This document shows positions 40,593 to 48,987 of a DNA stretch of 64,000 nucleotides, one piece after another. Every line of letters begins with the position of its first letter. The first letter of the stretch is position 1. Location of the stretch: contig DASUEU010000057.1 in assembly GCA_036274895.1 (NCBI GenBank), positions 87,112 to 151,111 on the forward strand, given 5' to 3'. This DNA is from CALMKX01 sp036274895. Lineage in GTDB: Bacteria > Acidobacteriota > Thermoanaerobaculia > Multivoradales > SZUA-115. The position numbers and the translations under genes were made by a program. The notes below the pieces were generated by a model. The model did not search any database and was not told where the DNA came from. It saw only the letters and a program-made list of their open reading frames with translations.

Positions 40593-42979
40593 TGGTCGAG
40601 GCCGTCGCGACAGTACCTCGACCCAGCAACCTCCTCGGCCGCGAGCTGGCAGACGAGGCGAGCGCCGAGCGTCTCGCGCGCTTCCGCTTCCTCGACCAGG
40701 AGGATCCGCACCCGAGCGAAATCCTGCTCAAGCGGTCTCGCCCCGGCGATCGCCTGGGCGAGCTCTACCGCTACATGCTCCGCTCGGACGGCAACCTCAA
40801 GGGGCTTTGGGCCAAGCGGCGCCGGGCCGTGCTCGCCCTGCCCCGCCTGCTACAGCCGGCAGACAGCACGGCCGCGGCTGTCGAGGCGGCTGAGCTGGTC
40901 CGCTTCGCCCTCGGCCACATCGAGCAGTTCCAGGATTCGCTGCGCCGGGTGCTCGACGCTGTGCTCTTCGGCGTCTCGATCACGGAGGTGCTCTGGGCGC
41001 AGGCGGCCGAGGGCCCCTTCGCGGGCGCCCTCGTCCCCCGGGCTCTCCGCGACCGGCCCATGTGGCGCTTCGCCTTCCGCGAGGGCCAGCTCCACATCCG
41101 TCGGCCGCCGGCACGGCTGGAGCCGGCCCCGCCCCTGCGCTTCCTGGTCGGCCGCTACGGCTCCCACGACGGGCCCTGGGGAGAGGGGGAGCTGGACGGG
41201 CTCTATTGGCCCTGGTACATCTCGAAGAACGGGCTGCAGTTCTGGGCCACCTTCATCGACAAGTACGCCCAGCCGACCCCCTACACGCGCTACAAGCCGC
41301 ACGCCTCTGACAAGTCGATCAACCGGGAGCGCCTGGAGCAGGCCCTGGCCATCGTCAAGGCCATCCAGACCGAAAGCGGCTTCGCCCTGCCCGAGGGCCT
41401 GGAGGTGGCCCTTCTGGAGGCATCCAGGAGCGGCGGCGTCTCCTACTCCGACTTCCTGGCCTTCTTCCGGATGATGTACGCCCTGGTCTTGCTCGGGGAG
41501 GTCGATACCTCGGGTTTCGGCGAGGGTCCAGGGAGCTTCGCCAAGAGCAAGATCTCGAACGACGTCCGCGTCGAGACCATCGCCGAAGACGCCAAGTGGC
41601 TCTCCTCCCTGCTCAACGAGACCCTCGTCCGCTGGATCGTCGACCTGAATCTGCCCCCGGGCACGCCCCGGCCGCGGTTCGAGATCGACACCAAGGAAGC
41701 GGAGGACCGGGCGCTCCGCCAGGCGGGCATGGAGCGGGTCCTGGCCGCCGGCCAGCCGGTGCCGCGGGCGGACTTCTACGCCCTGCACCAGGTGCGCGAG
41801 CCCGTGGAGGGCGAGCCCGTGGTGGAGCGGGTCACGCCCCCGGACTCGGCCGCCCCGGGCGCGCCGGCCCTCGCCGCGCCGCCGGCCGGCACCGTGCTGC
41901 TCTCGGCGGAGAGCCGGGAGCTGGACCAGATCGCCAGCGAGGCCGAGCGCCGGGACGTGGCGCTCCAGCAGGTGGCGGAGTACTTCCGCGCCCAGACCCT
42001 GGCCTACTGGCAGGAGCACCAGCGCGAGGTGGCCGCGGCCTTCGGCGACGGCTCCCGCCCCGGCGCCGCCCTGGAGTCGGCCTTCGCCGCCATCCTGCCG
42101 CTGGCCCAGCTCCACGCCCGGCGGCTGCAGGCGGCGATGGTCCACGCCGCGGGGCTGACCCTCTGGCAGATCGAGCAAGACGGGCTGGACATCACCCTGG
42201 CCTCGCCGCCGGCCTGGCGGGGCGCGGACACCCCGGACTCGGCCCTGGACTTCTGGTCCCGGGTCCTGCGCATCGGCAAGGGCCTGTTCCGCCAGCTGGT
42301 GGACGAGCTGCGCCGGCTGGCCTTCGCGGTCGCCGGGGTGGACGAGGCCCTGCTGCTCGAGCAGACCCACGGCCTCCTGGGCCGAGCCCAGGCCGAGGGG
42401 TGGAGCCGGGGCCGTTTTCGCGAGGAGCTGGCCCGGGCCTACGAGTCCGCCGGGCGCACGCCCACCTCGGACTGGCACGCGGACCTGATCCTCACCAACA
42501 ACACCCGGCAGACGGCCGGGGTGATCTTCTTCCGCAACACGGTGGGCAACCCGGAGGCCCACCGCCTCCTGCCCTACCTGACCTTCATCACCCTCGGGGA
42601 CGACAAGGTCCGCGAGCGCCCCGCCCACAACCACCGGGTGGTGCACCGGAAGGTCTTCGCCATCGGGCACCCGTTCTGGTTGAGCTGGTTCTTCCCGGCC
42701 GGCCACGGCTGCCGATGCCTGGTGGGCTCGATCAACCTGGCCCGCGCCCGGCGGATGCAGCTCACCGGCTCCGAGCCCACCGGCCCGTGGCCGCAGGCGC
42801 CGGACGGCTCCGGCCTGGCCCTGCCGGACCCCGGCTTCCGGGGCGTGCCGTCGCTCGAGACGGGCAGCCAGCGGGCGCTCGCCCGCCTGGAGGAGGCCCT
42901 GGAGCGCGCCCGGGCCGCCGGCAACAGCGCCCTGCTGGAGGCGTTGCAGATCCTGCAACAGACCTTTGGCAGGGTCTGA
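40592..42979 (+). CDS. Portal (DUF935, Mu gp29-like) fused to MuF head-morphogenesis domain
   Basis: 795 residues; the ATG overlaps the upstream stop by one base. The first 420 residues are the Mu-type portal: LGELYRYMLRSDGNLKGLWAKRRRAVLALP, SLRRVLDAVLFGVSITEVLW, WYISKNGLQFWATFIDKYAQPTPYTRYKP. Residues 600-735 are the MuF domain: DLILTNNTRQTAGVIFFRNTVGNPEAHRLLPYLTFI ... HGCRCLVGSINL (HGCRC near 702-706). In phage Mu these are two genes (gp29, gp30); here they form one open frame. It forms the connector and the minor head protein. Confidence 0.88.
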   Translation: MVEAVATVPRPSNLLGRELADEASAERLARFRFLDQEDPHPSEILLKRSRPGDRLGELYRYMLRSDGNLKGLWAKRRRAVLALPRLLQPADSTAAAVEAAELVRFALGHIEQFQDSLRRVLDAVLFGVSITEVLWAQAAEGPFAGALVPRALRDRPMWRFAFREGQLHIRRPPARLEPAPPLRFLVGRYGSHDGPWGEGELDGLYWPWYISKNGLQFWATFIDKYAQPTPYTRYKPHASDKSINRERLEQALAIVKAIQTESGFALPEGLEVALLEASRSGGVSYSDFLAFFRMMYALVLLGEVDTSGFGEGPGSFAKSKISNDVRVETIAEDAKWLSSLLNETLVRWIVDLNLPPGTPRPRFEIDTKEAEDRALRQAGMERVLAAGQPVPRADFYALHQVREPVEGEPVVERVTPPDSAAPGAPALAAPPAGTVLLSAESRELDQIASEAERRDVALQQVAEYFRAQTLAYWQEHQREVAAAFGDGSRPGAALESAFAAILPLAQLHARRLQAAMVHAAGLTLWQIEQDGLDITLASPPAWRGADTPDSALDFWSRVLRIGKGLFRQLVDELRRLAFAVAGVDEALLLEQTHGLLGRAQAEGWSRGRFREELARAYESAGRTPTSDWHADLILTNNTRQTAGVIFFRNTVGNPEAHRLLPYLTFITLGDDKVRERPAHNHRVVHRKVFAIGHPFWLSWFFPAGHGCRCLVGSINLARARRMQLTGSEPTGPWPQAPDGSGLALPDPGFRGVPSLETGSQRALARLEEALERARAAGNSALLEALQILQQTFGRV
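42943..42959. promoter_or_regulatory. Late-gene palindrome 2: GTTGCAG-ATC-CTGCAAC
   Basis: Same arms as the sites at 36023 and 56353. It lies inside the last codons of the portal/MuF gene, 27 bp before the protease ATG, where it could drive or control the capsid protease and head genes. Confidence 0.45.
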
Positions 42980-42986
42980 TCCAGCC

Positions 42987-44036
42987 ATGCGACTGATGCT
43001 GACTCAAGCCCGCCCGGAGGGACGCGATGATGCCTATTGCCTCGTCGACTTCCAGGCCCAGATCGAGCTGGCCGACGACTTCGCCTCTCGCCCCGTGGCC
43101 GAGCGCACCGCCGAGTGGACGGTGATCAGGCCCATCGACCTCACGAACTCCCACGGTGTGAACTTCACGCCGGAGTTCCTGGCCGGTGCCGCCGATGACT
43201 ACGACCCCGAGATCGAGGTGGCCACGGTGAATTTCGACCACGCCTGGGGTGGGCCCGCCCATGGGCGGGCCGCGGGGGTCCGCATCGCGGACGGCGGTGG
43301 CTTCGTGGCCACTGTCACGCACCTGTCCGACGAGGCGGTTGCCGGGATCCAGTCCGGCCAGTGGTTCCGGGTCTCCACGGAGTGGGCCTTGAGCCACCAC
43401 GCCACGGGCCGACCCTACTTCCGCGGCATCGCCCTGCTGGGCGCTGCCCCGCCTGGATGTTGGGGTCTGCCGCCGATCGAGCTATCCGCCCACCCCAAGG
43501 AGGGACCCACCATGTCGACCCCGCAGTCGGTGGCGCCTGCGCCGCCCACGGCTCCCCCTACCACCACGACCGCGGCAGAGCCGGATGCCCAGCTCTCCGC
43601 GGCTCGCCAGGCTCTGGAGGCCGCGACCGCCCTCCGCGCCGAGGTGGCCCTGGAACGGGCGCGCCTCCGCGTCGAGAAGCTCCTGTCCGCCCTGCCGTTC
43701 GTCACTCCGGCCATGCGCAAGGCCGGCCTCGAAGAGCTGCTCGTGAGCCTGGCCGCGGCGCCCGAGGACTCGGTGACGGTCAAGCTGACCGCCACCGGCG
43801 GGGACGGCAAGGCGACCACGACCGAGCTGTCCGCCTATGCCGCGCTCGAGCTCGTGCTCCGGGCCATGCCCTCGGCCTCCGCCCTGGCCGGCGTCGAGCT
43901 GGCCGGCGAGGAGACGACCGAGGGCAAGCAGGCCACCCACCAACTCTCAGCCGCCGAGCAGAAGGCGCACGCCGCCGCGGGCCTCACCCCGGAGCGCGTG
44001 GCCCACCTGACCGGCAAGTACGGATTGGAGATCTGA
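42987..44036 (+). CDS. Mu I-like capsid protease with C-terminal scaffold
   Basis: 349 residues from the ATG at 42987; a TTG 21 nt upstream is in frame but less likely. The protease half has TEWTVIRPIDLTNSHGVNFTPEFLAGAADDY, ATVNFDHAWGGPAHGRAAGVRI and SGQWFRVSTEWALS, the Mu gpI pattern. The C-terminal 175 residues are an Ala/Glu-rich scaffold. Prohead maturation in Mu-like phages needs this enzyme to cut the scaffold. An internal start for the scaffold alone is described separately. Confidence 0.88.
   Translation: MRLMLTQARPEGRDDAYCLVDFQAQIELADDFASRPVAERTAEWTVIRPIDLTNSHGVNFTPEFLAGAADDYDPEIEVATVNFDHAWGGPAHGRAAGVRIADGGGFVATVTHLSDEAVAGIQSGQWFRVSTEWALSHHATGRPYFRGIALLGAAPPGCWGLPPIELSAHPKEGPTMSTPQSVAPAPPTAPPTTTTAAEPDAQLSAARQALEAATALRAEVALERARLRVEKLLSALPFVTPAMRKAGLEELLVSLAAAPEDSVTVKLTATGGDGKATTTELSAYAALELVLRAMPSASALAGVELAGEETTEGKQATHQLSAAEQKAHAAAGLTPERVAHLTGKYGLEI
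43512..44036 (+). CDS. Nested scaffold protein (Mu Z-like), in-frame internal start
   Basis: Inside the protease frame, AAGGAGGG (43497-43504) stands 7 nt before an ATG that begins MSTPQSVAPAPPTAPPTTTTAAEP. This would give a 174-residue scaffold of coiled helices (LSAARQALEAATALRAEVALERARLRVEKLL). In phage Mu the protease gene I contains the scaffold gene Z in the same frame with its own start, so this matches an established arrangement. Confidence 0.7.
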   Translation: MSTPQSVAPAPPTAPPTTTTAAEPDAQLSAARQALEAATALRAEVALERARLRVEKLLSALPFVTPAMRKAGLEELLVSLAAAPEDSVTVKLTATGGDGKATTTELSAYAALELVLRAMPSASALAGVELAGEETTEGKQATHQLSAAEQKAHAAAGLTPERVAHLTGKYGLEI

Positions 44037-44485
44037 TGGCCGCCCTTACTGCCGACTTCGAACGCAATCACCTCCTGCACGATCAGGTCTTGGCCGCGCT
44101 GCCAGCCAAGGCGAACGTGCGCATCTATCGAGGTGCGCTCGCCTGCGTGGCTACCGCCACCGGGTTGGCGGAGACCGGCTCCAACTCCGCCGGCCTGCGC
44201 TTCGCCGGGGTCGTCGTCACCGGCATCAACAACCTCGGCGGGGCTGCTGGAGTGATCTCCGGCGGCGCCAGCCTCGCAGGTACGGAGCGCACCATCCAGG
44301 TCGACACCCAGGGCTCTCATGAGATCGCTCTCAGTGGAGCCGATCCGGTTTTCGGGGACGTCGCGTTCCTGGTCGACGACAACACGGTCAGCAAGGTCGA
44401 CCCGGGCGCTGGAGTGGTCGTGGGTCGATTCCTGCGGCCGGGCAACTACGGCGGCTGGATCGTCGACATCAGCAGGGCTGCCTGA
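44036..44485 (+). CDS. Capsid decoration-like protein
   Basis: 149 residues; ATG overlapping the protease stop by one base. KANVRIYRGALACVATATGLAETGSNSAGLRFAGVVVTGINNLGG ... EIALSGADPVFGDVAFLVDDNTVS has the beta-rich, Gly-punctuated texture of DUF2190-type head decoration proteins. Its position between protease/scaffold and major head protein supports that. No closer match recognised. Confidence 0.6.
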   Translation: MAALTADFERNHLLHDQVLAALPAKANVRIYRGALACVATATGLAETGSNSAGLRFAGVVVTGINNLGGAAGVISGGASLAGTERTIQVDTQGSHEIALSGADPVFGDVAFLVDDNTVSKVDPGAGVVVGRFLRPGNYGGWIVDISRAA

Positions 44486-44496
44486 GGGGAGATCTC

Positions 44497-45444
44497 ATGA
44501 CCATCGACGCGCTCCGAAGCCTCCGCCGGCAAGTCATCCCGATCGCACTCGACATCTACGACCGCCTGTTCCCGACTTCGCTCCTGCCTGCTCTGGCACA
44601 GGTCGTCGACAACTCCCAGCTCCAGCTCACGCCGTACGAAGTGGAGTGGTGGAACGCCTTCGCCACCCTCCGCAGGTGGATCGACGAGAAGAGCCTCCAG
44701 AGGATCTTCACCAACAACCTCTCAGTCAGCCCCGAGGACTGGGAGATCACCATGGCCTACGACCGCACCAAGGTGAACGAGTCGGGAGTCCTGGTGAATC
44801 CGCAGGAGGTCGCCCAGACCTTCGCCGTGGGAGTGCTCCGCGGTCGTCTGCGCAACGTCCTGGACGTGTACCGCACCAACCCCGTGGCCTACGACGGCAA
44901 CGCGCTCTACGACGCCGATCACGCCCACTTCGACGATACGCCCTACAGCAACGTCCTTCCGGCCGGCGTCGATGTCGCAGCGAGGGCTGATGCCAGCGCG
45001 CCGACCTATCAGGAGGCCGAGGCGGAGATGGTCGCCGCCAAGGCCCGTCTCTTCCTGAACGTTGCCTTCCTCGAGGAGGCTGCGGAGGCCGCTCAGATCG
45101 ATCAGAACCTGATCGCCATCGTTCGCAGCGACGGCGTCTATTCCGCCTTCAAGGGACTGCTCGAGCTGGAGCGCTTGGAGGCCGGAGGCCCCGCCAACCG
45201 TTTGAAGGGCACCTTCAGGCTTGTCCGCGACATGAAGCCGGGGAGCGCTGACCCCAACTCGTGGGACCTGGTTCACGCGGAGCCAGGGGGATTGCGCCCT
45301 GCCGTCCAGGTGTTGTGGAAAGCCTTCCCGAACGTGGAGTTCGAGGAGCCCAAGTTCGCGAAGAAGCTGACGCCCTTCGGGGTCGAGGACAAGGCGGGCA
45401 ACAAGGCCGCTTTCCCGCAGGTGACTGTGAGGACCTACAACTGA
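44497..45444 (+). CDS. Major head protein, Mu gpT-like
   Basis: 315 residues, AGGGGAG ribosome site. SQLQLTPYEVEWWNAFATLRRWIDEKSLQRIFTNNLSVSPEDWEITMAYDRTKVNESG ... TFAVGVLRGR is the N-terminal region of Mu-like major head subunits (HK97 fold). Length is normal. It is the chief structural protein of the capsid. Confidence 0.88.
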   Translation: MTIDALRSLRRQVIPIALDIYDRLFPTSLLPALAQVVDNSQLQLTPYEVEWWNAFATLRRWIDEKSLQRIFTNNLSVSPEDWEITMAYDRTKVNESGVLVNPQEVAQTFAVGVLRGRLRNVLDVYRTNPVAYDGNALYDADHAHFDDTPYSNVLPAGVDVAARADASAPTYQEAEAEMVAAKARLFLNVAFLEEAAEAAQIDQNLIAIVRSDGVYSAFKGLLELERLEAGGPANRLKGTFRLVRDMKPGSADPNSWDLVHAEPGGLRPAVQVLWKAFPNVEFEEPKFAKKLTPFGVEDKAGNKAAFPQVTVRTYN

Positions 45445-45809
45445 TGTGGGAAGTAAGAGCGAGTGCCGAGGTGCTGAACCTCGCGCCGGGACAGGGCGGG
45501 CGGCACCGGCGATCGGTCGGCGCCGGACCGAGCCGCAAGCTCTTCGTGTTCGGCAGCGAGCCACTCTACTTTCACTCCCTTCCGCCTGAGATCGAGGCCG
45601 ACCGATTGCTCGTGAGAAGGGAGGTCGCCGCAGCGCCGGAGGGCGCCGAGGTCCATGGCGAGCCCGCACCGGAGGCCACTGTGGCGAGGGCCAAGAAGAC
45701 CGCGCCGGTCAAGAAGCCGACCGAGCCGGCCAAGGCCAAGAAGCCCGCCAAGCCGCCCGCGGCCGAGAAACCTCCTGCCCAGGATCCCCCCGAGGGCGGC
45801 GCCTCGTAG
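45444..45809 (+). CDS. Small structural protein with a Lys/Pro/Ala tail
   Basis: 121 residues; ATG overlapping the major head stop by one base. The first 65 residues are a compact beta-rich part (WEVRASAEVLNLAPGQGGRHRRSVG ... LFVFGSEPLYFHSLPPEIEADR). The rest is a disordered AKK/PAK-rich tail. It occupies the usual place of a head-tail adaptor or head-associated protein. Confidence 0.6.
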   Translation: MWEVRASAEVLNLAPGQGGRHRRSVGAGPSRKLFVFGSEPLYFHSLPPEIEADRLLVRREVAAAPEGAEVHGEPAPEATVARAKKTAPVKKPTEPAKAKKPAKPPAAEKPPAQDPPEGGAS

Positions 45810-45815
45810 CTCGCC

Positions 45816-46271
45816 ATGGCCCTGCTGATCGTCACGCTCGAGGGCCTGCGCGCCCATTGGGGCCAGGCCCAGACCGATCGGTGGGCCAACTGCCTCGAGC
45901 CCGGGGCGGACGACGCCCGGGTCGAGGAGATCCTCATCGAGCGAACTTCTGCCGCAGAGGCGGAACTCCTTTCCCTTCTCGCGCAAAGGTACGATCGGGA
46001 CGTTCTCCTCGCGGAGAACCCGCCCCCCGCCCTCCTCGTCCAGCTGGTCTACCGGCTGGCCCGCCGCAACCTGATGGCCGGTCAAGACGTGGTGCCCGAG
46101 CACGTGCAGGCCGACTGGCGGGCCGCCGAGGGCCAGGTGACCAAGCTCGCGGCGGGCGTGGGCAGCCTGCTGCTCGCCGCCCGCCCGGCGGCGGACGATC
46201 CCCGGCCGGCCGTAGCGGTGCTCAAGAGCGAGCCCGGCCGACTGAGCCTCGCCGCCCTCGAGGACTGGTGA
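45816..46271 (+). CDS. DUF1320 (Mu gp36-like) head-completion protein
   Basis: 151 residues, starting 6 nt after the previous gene. ILIERTSAAEAELLSLLAQRYDRDVLLAENPPPALLVQLVYRLARRNLM matches the DUF1320/gp36 family, an adaptor at the head-tail junction. The C-terminus is Ala/Pro-rich. It overlaps the gpG-like gene by one base. Confidence 0.75.
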   Translation: MALLIVTLEGLRAHWGQAQTDRWANCLEPGADDARVEEILIERTSAAEAELLSLLAQRYDRDVLLAENPPPALLVQLVYRLARRNLMAGQDVVPEHVQADWRAAEGQVTKLAAGVGSLLLAARPAADDPRPAVAVLKSEPGRLSLAALEDW

Positions 46272-46765
46272 TGGAAGTCACCCTTGAGGTGCGCGGGGCG
46301 GAGGTCCTGGCCCGGGAGCTGGACCAGGCCGCGGCGGCGCTGGCCAAGCCCGTGCGGCCGTTGCTCCAGGTTCTCTCGGCGGAGATGGTCACCTATTTTC
46401 AGGAGCACATCCTCCAGGGGGGCGGCGAGGCCGCGGCGGAGGCCGGCGGGTGGCCACCGCTCCACCCCTTCACCCAGGGCATCCGCCGCCGCCGGGGCTA
46501 CAGCGCCGGCCCGCTCATCCGCAAAGGGGACCTGCTGCACTCCATCCGGGAGCTGGCCTTGACCGAGGACGAGGTCCGCGTCGGAACCGTCCACGAGATC
46601 GCCTACCTCGTCCACGAAGGTGGTACGGAGTCGGCGCCCTACAACGTGCCCGGAACGCGCCAGATCCCGCCGCGGCCCTTCGTCCTCTTCAGCTCGCAGG
46701 AGCTGGAGGACGTCGAATTCCTGATCGCCGAGTACTTCACGGAGGGGGCCGATGTCCTCTCCTGA
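46271..46765 (+). CDS. Phage virion morphogenesis protein (Mu gpG-like tail completion)
   Basis: 164 residues. TLEVRGAEVLARELDQAAAALAKPVRPLLQVLSAEMVTYFQEHI ... WPPLHPFT ... GPLIRKGDLLHSIRELALTEDEVRVGTVHEIAYLVHEGG ... IPPRPFVLFSSQELEDV is the Phage_tail_S/gpG pattern, including the conserved IPPRPF box. It joins the tail to the head. Confidence 0.88.
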   Translation: MEVTLEVRGAEVLARELDQAAAALAKPVRPLLQVLSAEMVTYFQEHILQGGGEAAAEAGGWPPLHPFTQGIRRRRGYSAGPLIRKGDLLHSIRELALTEDEVRVGTVHEIAYLVHEGGTESAPYNVPGTRQIPPRPFVLFSSQELEDVEFLIAEYFTEGADVLS

Positions 46766-47255
46766 CTGGCCCTCGCTCCCGGCGACTCCGGCCACGGTCA
46801 ACGCCCAGGCCATCCTGGAGGCCCTGCGGGCGGATGCCGAGCTGTCGGGCGTGCTCACCGAGGTGCGGGATGCCGAGCTGGCCGACCTGGTCGAGGACGC
46901 CGCGGGCCTCAAGGCGCCGCTCGCCGCGGTCAGCCTCTACGGCGAGACGCACCAGCTCGCCCTCGGCACCGCCTCCACCTTGAGCACCCTCCTCGACGTG
47001 CACGTCCTCACCCTGCCGCAGTCGAAGGGCACCGGCGGCTTCGCCCGGGCTCGCCTGGTGGGCTCGGTGCTGCGGGTGATCTACGCCCACCGCGAGATCC
47101 TCGACGGCGCCGGCCGCCAGACGGCCACCGGCATCGAGCGTCTGGAGCAGGTCAGCTACACCCTGCCGCTGCGCCCCAACCGCATGCTGCTCACCACCAT
47201 CCGTGTCCACTTCGTGGCCTCCTACAACGAGGCCACGAGGGAGGTGCTGGTCTGA
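46752..47255 (+). CDS. Tail terminator/DUF1834 (gp37)-like protein
   Basis: 167 residues, overlapping the gpG-like gene by 14 nt. AQAILEALRADAELSGVLTEVRDAELADLVEDA ... LDVHVLTLPQSKGTGGFARARLVGSVLRVIYAHREILDG resembles the alpha/beta tail-terminator fold of gp37-type proteins. Gene order after gp36 and gpG supports this. Confidence 0.6.
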   Translation: MSSPDWPSLPATPATVNAQAILEALRADAELSGVLTEVRDAELADLVEDAAGLKAPLAAVSLYGETHQLALGTASTLSTLLDVHVLTLPQSKGTGGFARARLVGSVLRVIYAHREILDGAGRQTATGIERLEQVSYTLPLRPNRMLLTTIRVHFVASYNEATREVLV

Positions 47256-47632
47256 TGTGGATCTACAACCCCCAAGCCGCCGCCGGCCAGCCGCAGACCA
47301 CCATCCTGCGCGACGGCCTGCGCTCGATCGCCTGGACTCCGGAGCGTCCCCTCTTCGACGTGCCGGAGCCGGACGCGCGCGACCTCCTCCACCCGCTGGG
47401 GGCCTGCCTCGAGGCCCTCCCGGCCGCCCTGGCCCTGGAGCGCTACGGCGTCGACCTCACGGCCGGCGCCCACCTGGGCCAGCGGGTGGCCATGCAAGAA
47501 GGAGGCATCGCCCTGGTGCTCACCCGCGAGGCCCGGGCCGCCCTCGCCAAGGCCGCTGCCCGCGCGGCAGCCGCGGCGAAGGTCGCAGCCAAGGCCGCCA
47601 AGAAGGACACTGAGACGAAAGGGGGCGAGTAA
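47255..47632 (+). CDS. Small tail-region protein with an Ala/Lys tail
   Basis: 125 residues, ATG overlapping the previous stop by one base. IYNPQAAAGQPQTTILRDGLRSIAWTPERPLFDVPEPDARDLL begins a mixed fold. The last 35 residues are an Ala/Lys helix (REARAALAKAAARAAAAAKVAAKAAKKD). Unknown, presumably structural. Confidence 0.6.
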   Translation: MWIYNPQAAAGQPQTTILRDGLRSIAWTPERPLFDVPEPDARDLLHPLGACLEALPAALALERYGVDLTAGAHLGQRVAMQEGGIALVLTREARAALAKAAARAAAAAKVAAKAAKKDTETKGGE

Positions 47633-48978
47633 TGGCCAGCCCGGCAACCGGTTCGCGTGTCATCTGGGGCCTGGGGCTCGAGCTGGAGCCCGGGATTCCC
47701 GGGGGCACCGCGCTCGAGTTCTTCAACCCCGTGCTCCCCCTTGAAGCGAACCTGGTGAGTGAAGAGGCCCCGTCCAAGGCGGTCAATCGCAGTGGCTTCC
47801 TGGAACCGGGCACGCCTGGGGACAAGACGGGCAAGATCAGCTTCGCGGACCGCTTCACGGTCACCCGCATCCTGCCCTTCCTTTGGGGCCTCTTCGGCAT
47901 CGTCACGAAGACCAACCCCGTAGCGGGTGTCTACCGCTACGTCTTCGAGCCGGGCCTGGATGGCCCCGGCCTGGCGGCCTCGTTCTGGAGCTACGGTGCG
48001 CTGCCCCCGCAGGAGCGGGGCTACGGCAGCTTCATCCGCTTCGACGAGCTGAAGCTCGACCTCAAGAGCGGCGGCGAGCTGGTGGCGGCGCTCAAGGGCT
48101 ACCGGGGCCACGGCAGTCGCAGCGGCCTCGCCGTGGCGGACGCCGGCAACACCGGCACCTACAGCCTGGGGCCGTGGTTGCGCGGGCCGGTGGCCAGCAC
48201 GGCCGGGAGCATCGCCGTGCAGGTCACCCAGGTGGTAGGCGGGCTCCAGTTCAAGACGTTTCAGGGCGCGGGCGCACCGGCCTTCACCGGCGCCGCGCAC
48301 GACGTGTACCTGGACCCGGTCAGCGGCCGTGGGGCCTGGCAGATCCTCGTGGACGAGGCGGGCCTCGACGTCGGCCTGGTGGGGGAGAACTACGACCCCT
48401 GCCAGATCGTGTGGCCCGGGGCGCCGGCCGACCATGCGGACCTGGACGTGGGCGACGTCTTCACCTTCGAGCCCGAGCAGGCGAGCGACCCGGCCACCAC
48501 CGTGCTCGCCGGCCGCCGCTTCACCACGGCCCACCTCCAAGCCTTCCAGCGGGCCATCGGTGCACCGGACTGGGTGCCGCTCCAGGGCCTCGAAGGCGAG
48601 CTGATGATCCAGAACAAGATCGAGGCTGTCAGCACCTTCGGCACCCGCTATTACGGCCGGCTGGACCGCAACGGCCTCTTCGAGGCCGGCGTCAAGGTCA
48701 AGCGGCGGTACACGGACCGCACCTTCGTCGATACCGCGGACCGCCACGAGCGTCTGCAGCTGCGCCTGCTCTTCGAGGGACAGCAGTTGACCGCTGCCTA
48801 CCGCGAGGGGCTCGACTTCGTCTTCGGCAGCGCCATGGTGGGGAGCCCCAAGAGGGACCCCAAGGACCAGAAGCTGGTGGACGAGGAGATCGAGCTGACG
48901 GCGGAGACGGACGGCGCCGGCTCCCACCCCCTGACCGCCACGGTCACCACCGCCCGGGACTGGACCCCTCCGGCCTAG
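47632..48978 (+). CDS. Major tail tube protein
   Basis: 448 residues, preceded by AAAGGGGGCG. Beta-rich with SEEAPSKAVNRSGFLEPGTPGDKTGKISFADRFTVTRILPFLWGLFG, SYGALPPQERGYGSFIRFDELKLDLKSGGELVAALKGYR, then a C-terminal Ig-like end. This has the look of large siphovirus tail-tube proteins (phage_tail_3-like). It is not a sheath: no sheath motif and no second tube gene follows. Confidence 0.65.
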   Translation: MASPATGSRVIWGLGLELEPGIPGGTALEFFNPVLPLEANLVSEEAPSKAVNRSGFLEPGTPGDKTGKISFADRFTVTRILPFLWGLFGIVTKTNPVAGVYRYVFEPGLDGPGLAASFWSYGALPPQERGYGSFIRFDELKLDLKSGGELVAALKGYRGHGSRSGLAVADAGNTGTYSLGPWLRGPVASTAGSIAVQVTQVVGGLQFKTFQGAGAPAFTGAAHDVYLDPVSGRGAWQILVDEAGLDVGLVGENYDPCQIVWPGAPADHADLDVGDVFTFEPEQASDPATTVLAGRRFTTAHLQAFQRAIGAPDWVPLQGLEGELMIQNKIEAVSTFGTRYYGRLDRNGLFEAGVKVKRRYTDRTFVDTADRHERLQLRLLFEGQQLTAAYREGLDFVFGSAMVGSPKRDPKDQKLVDEEIELTAETDGAGSHPLTATVTTARDWTPPA

Positions 48979-48987
48979 CGAGGCCCC

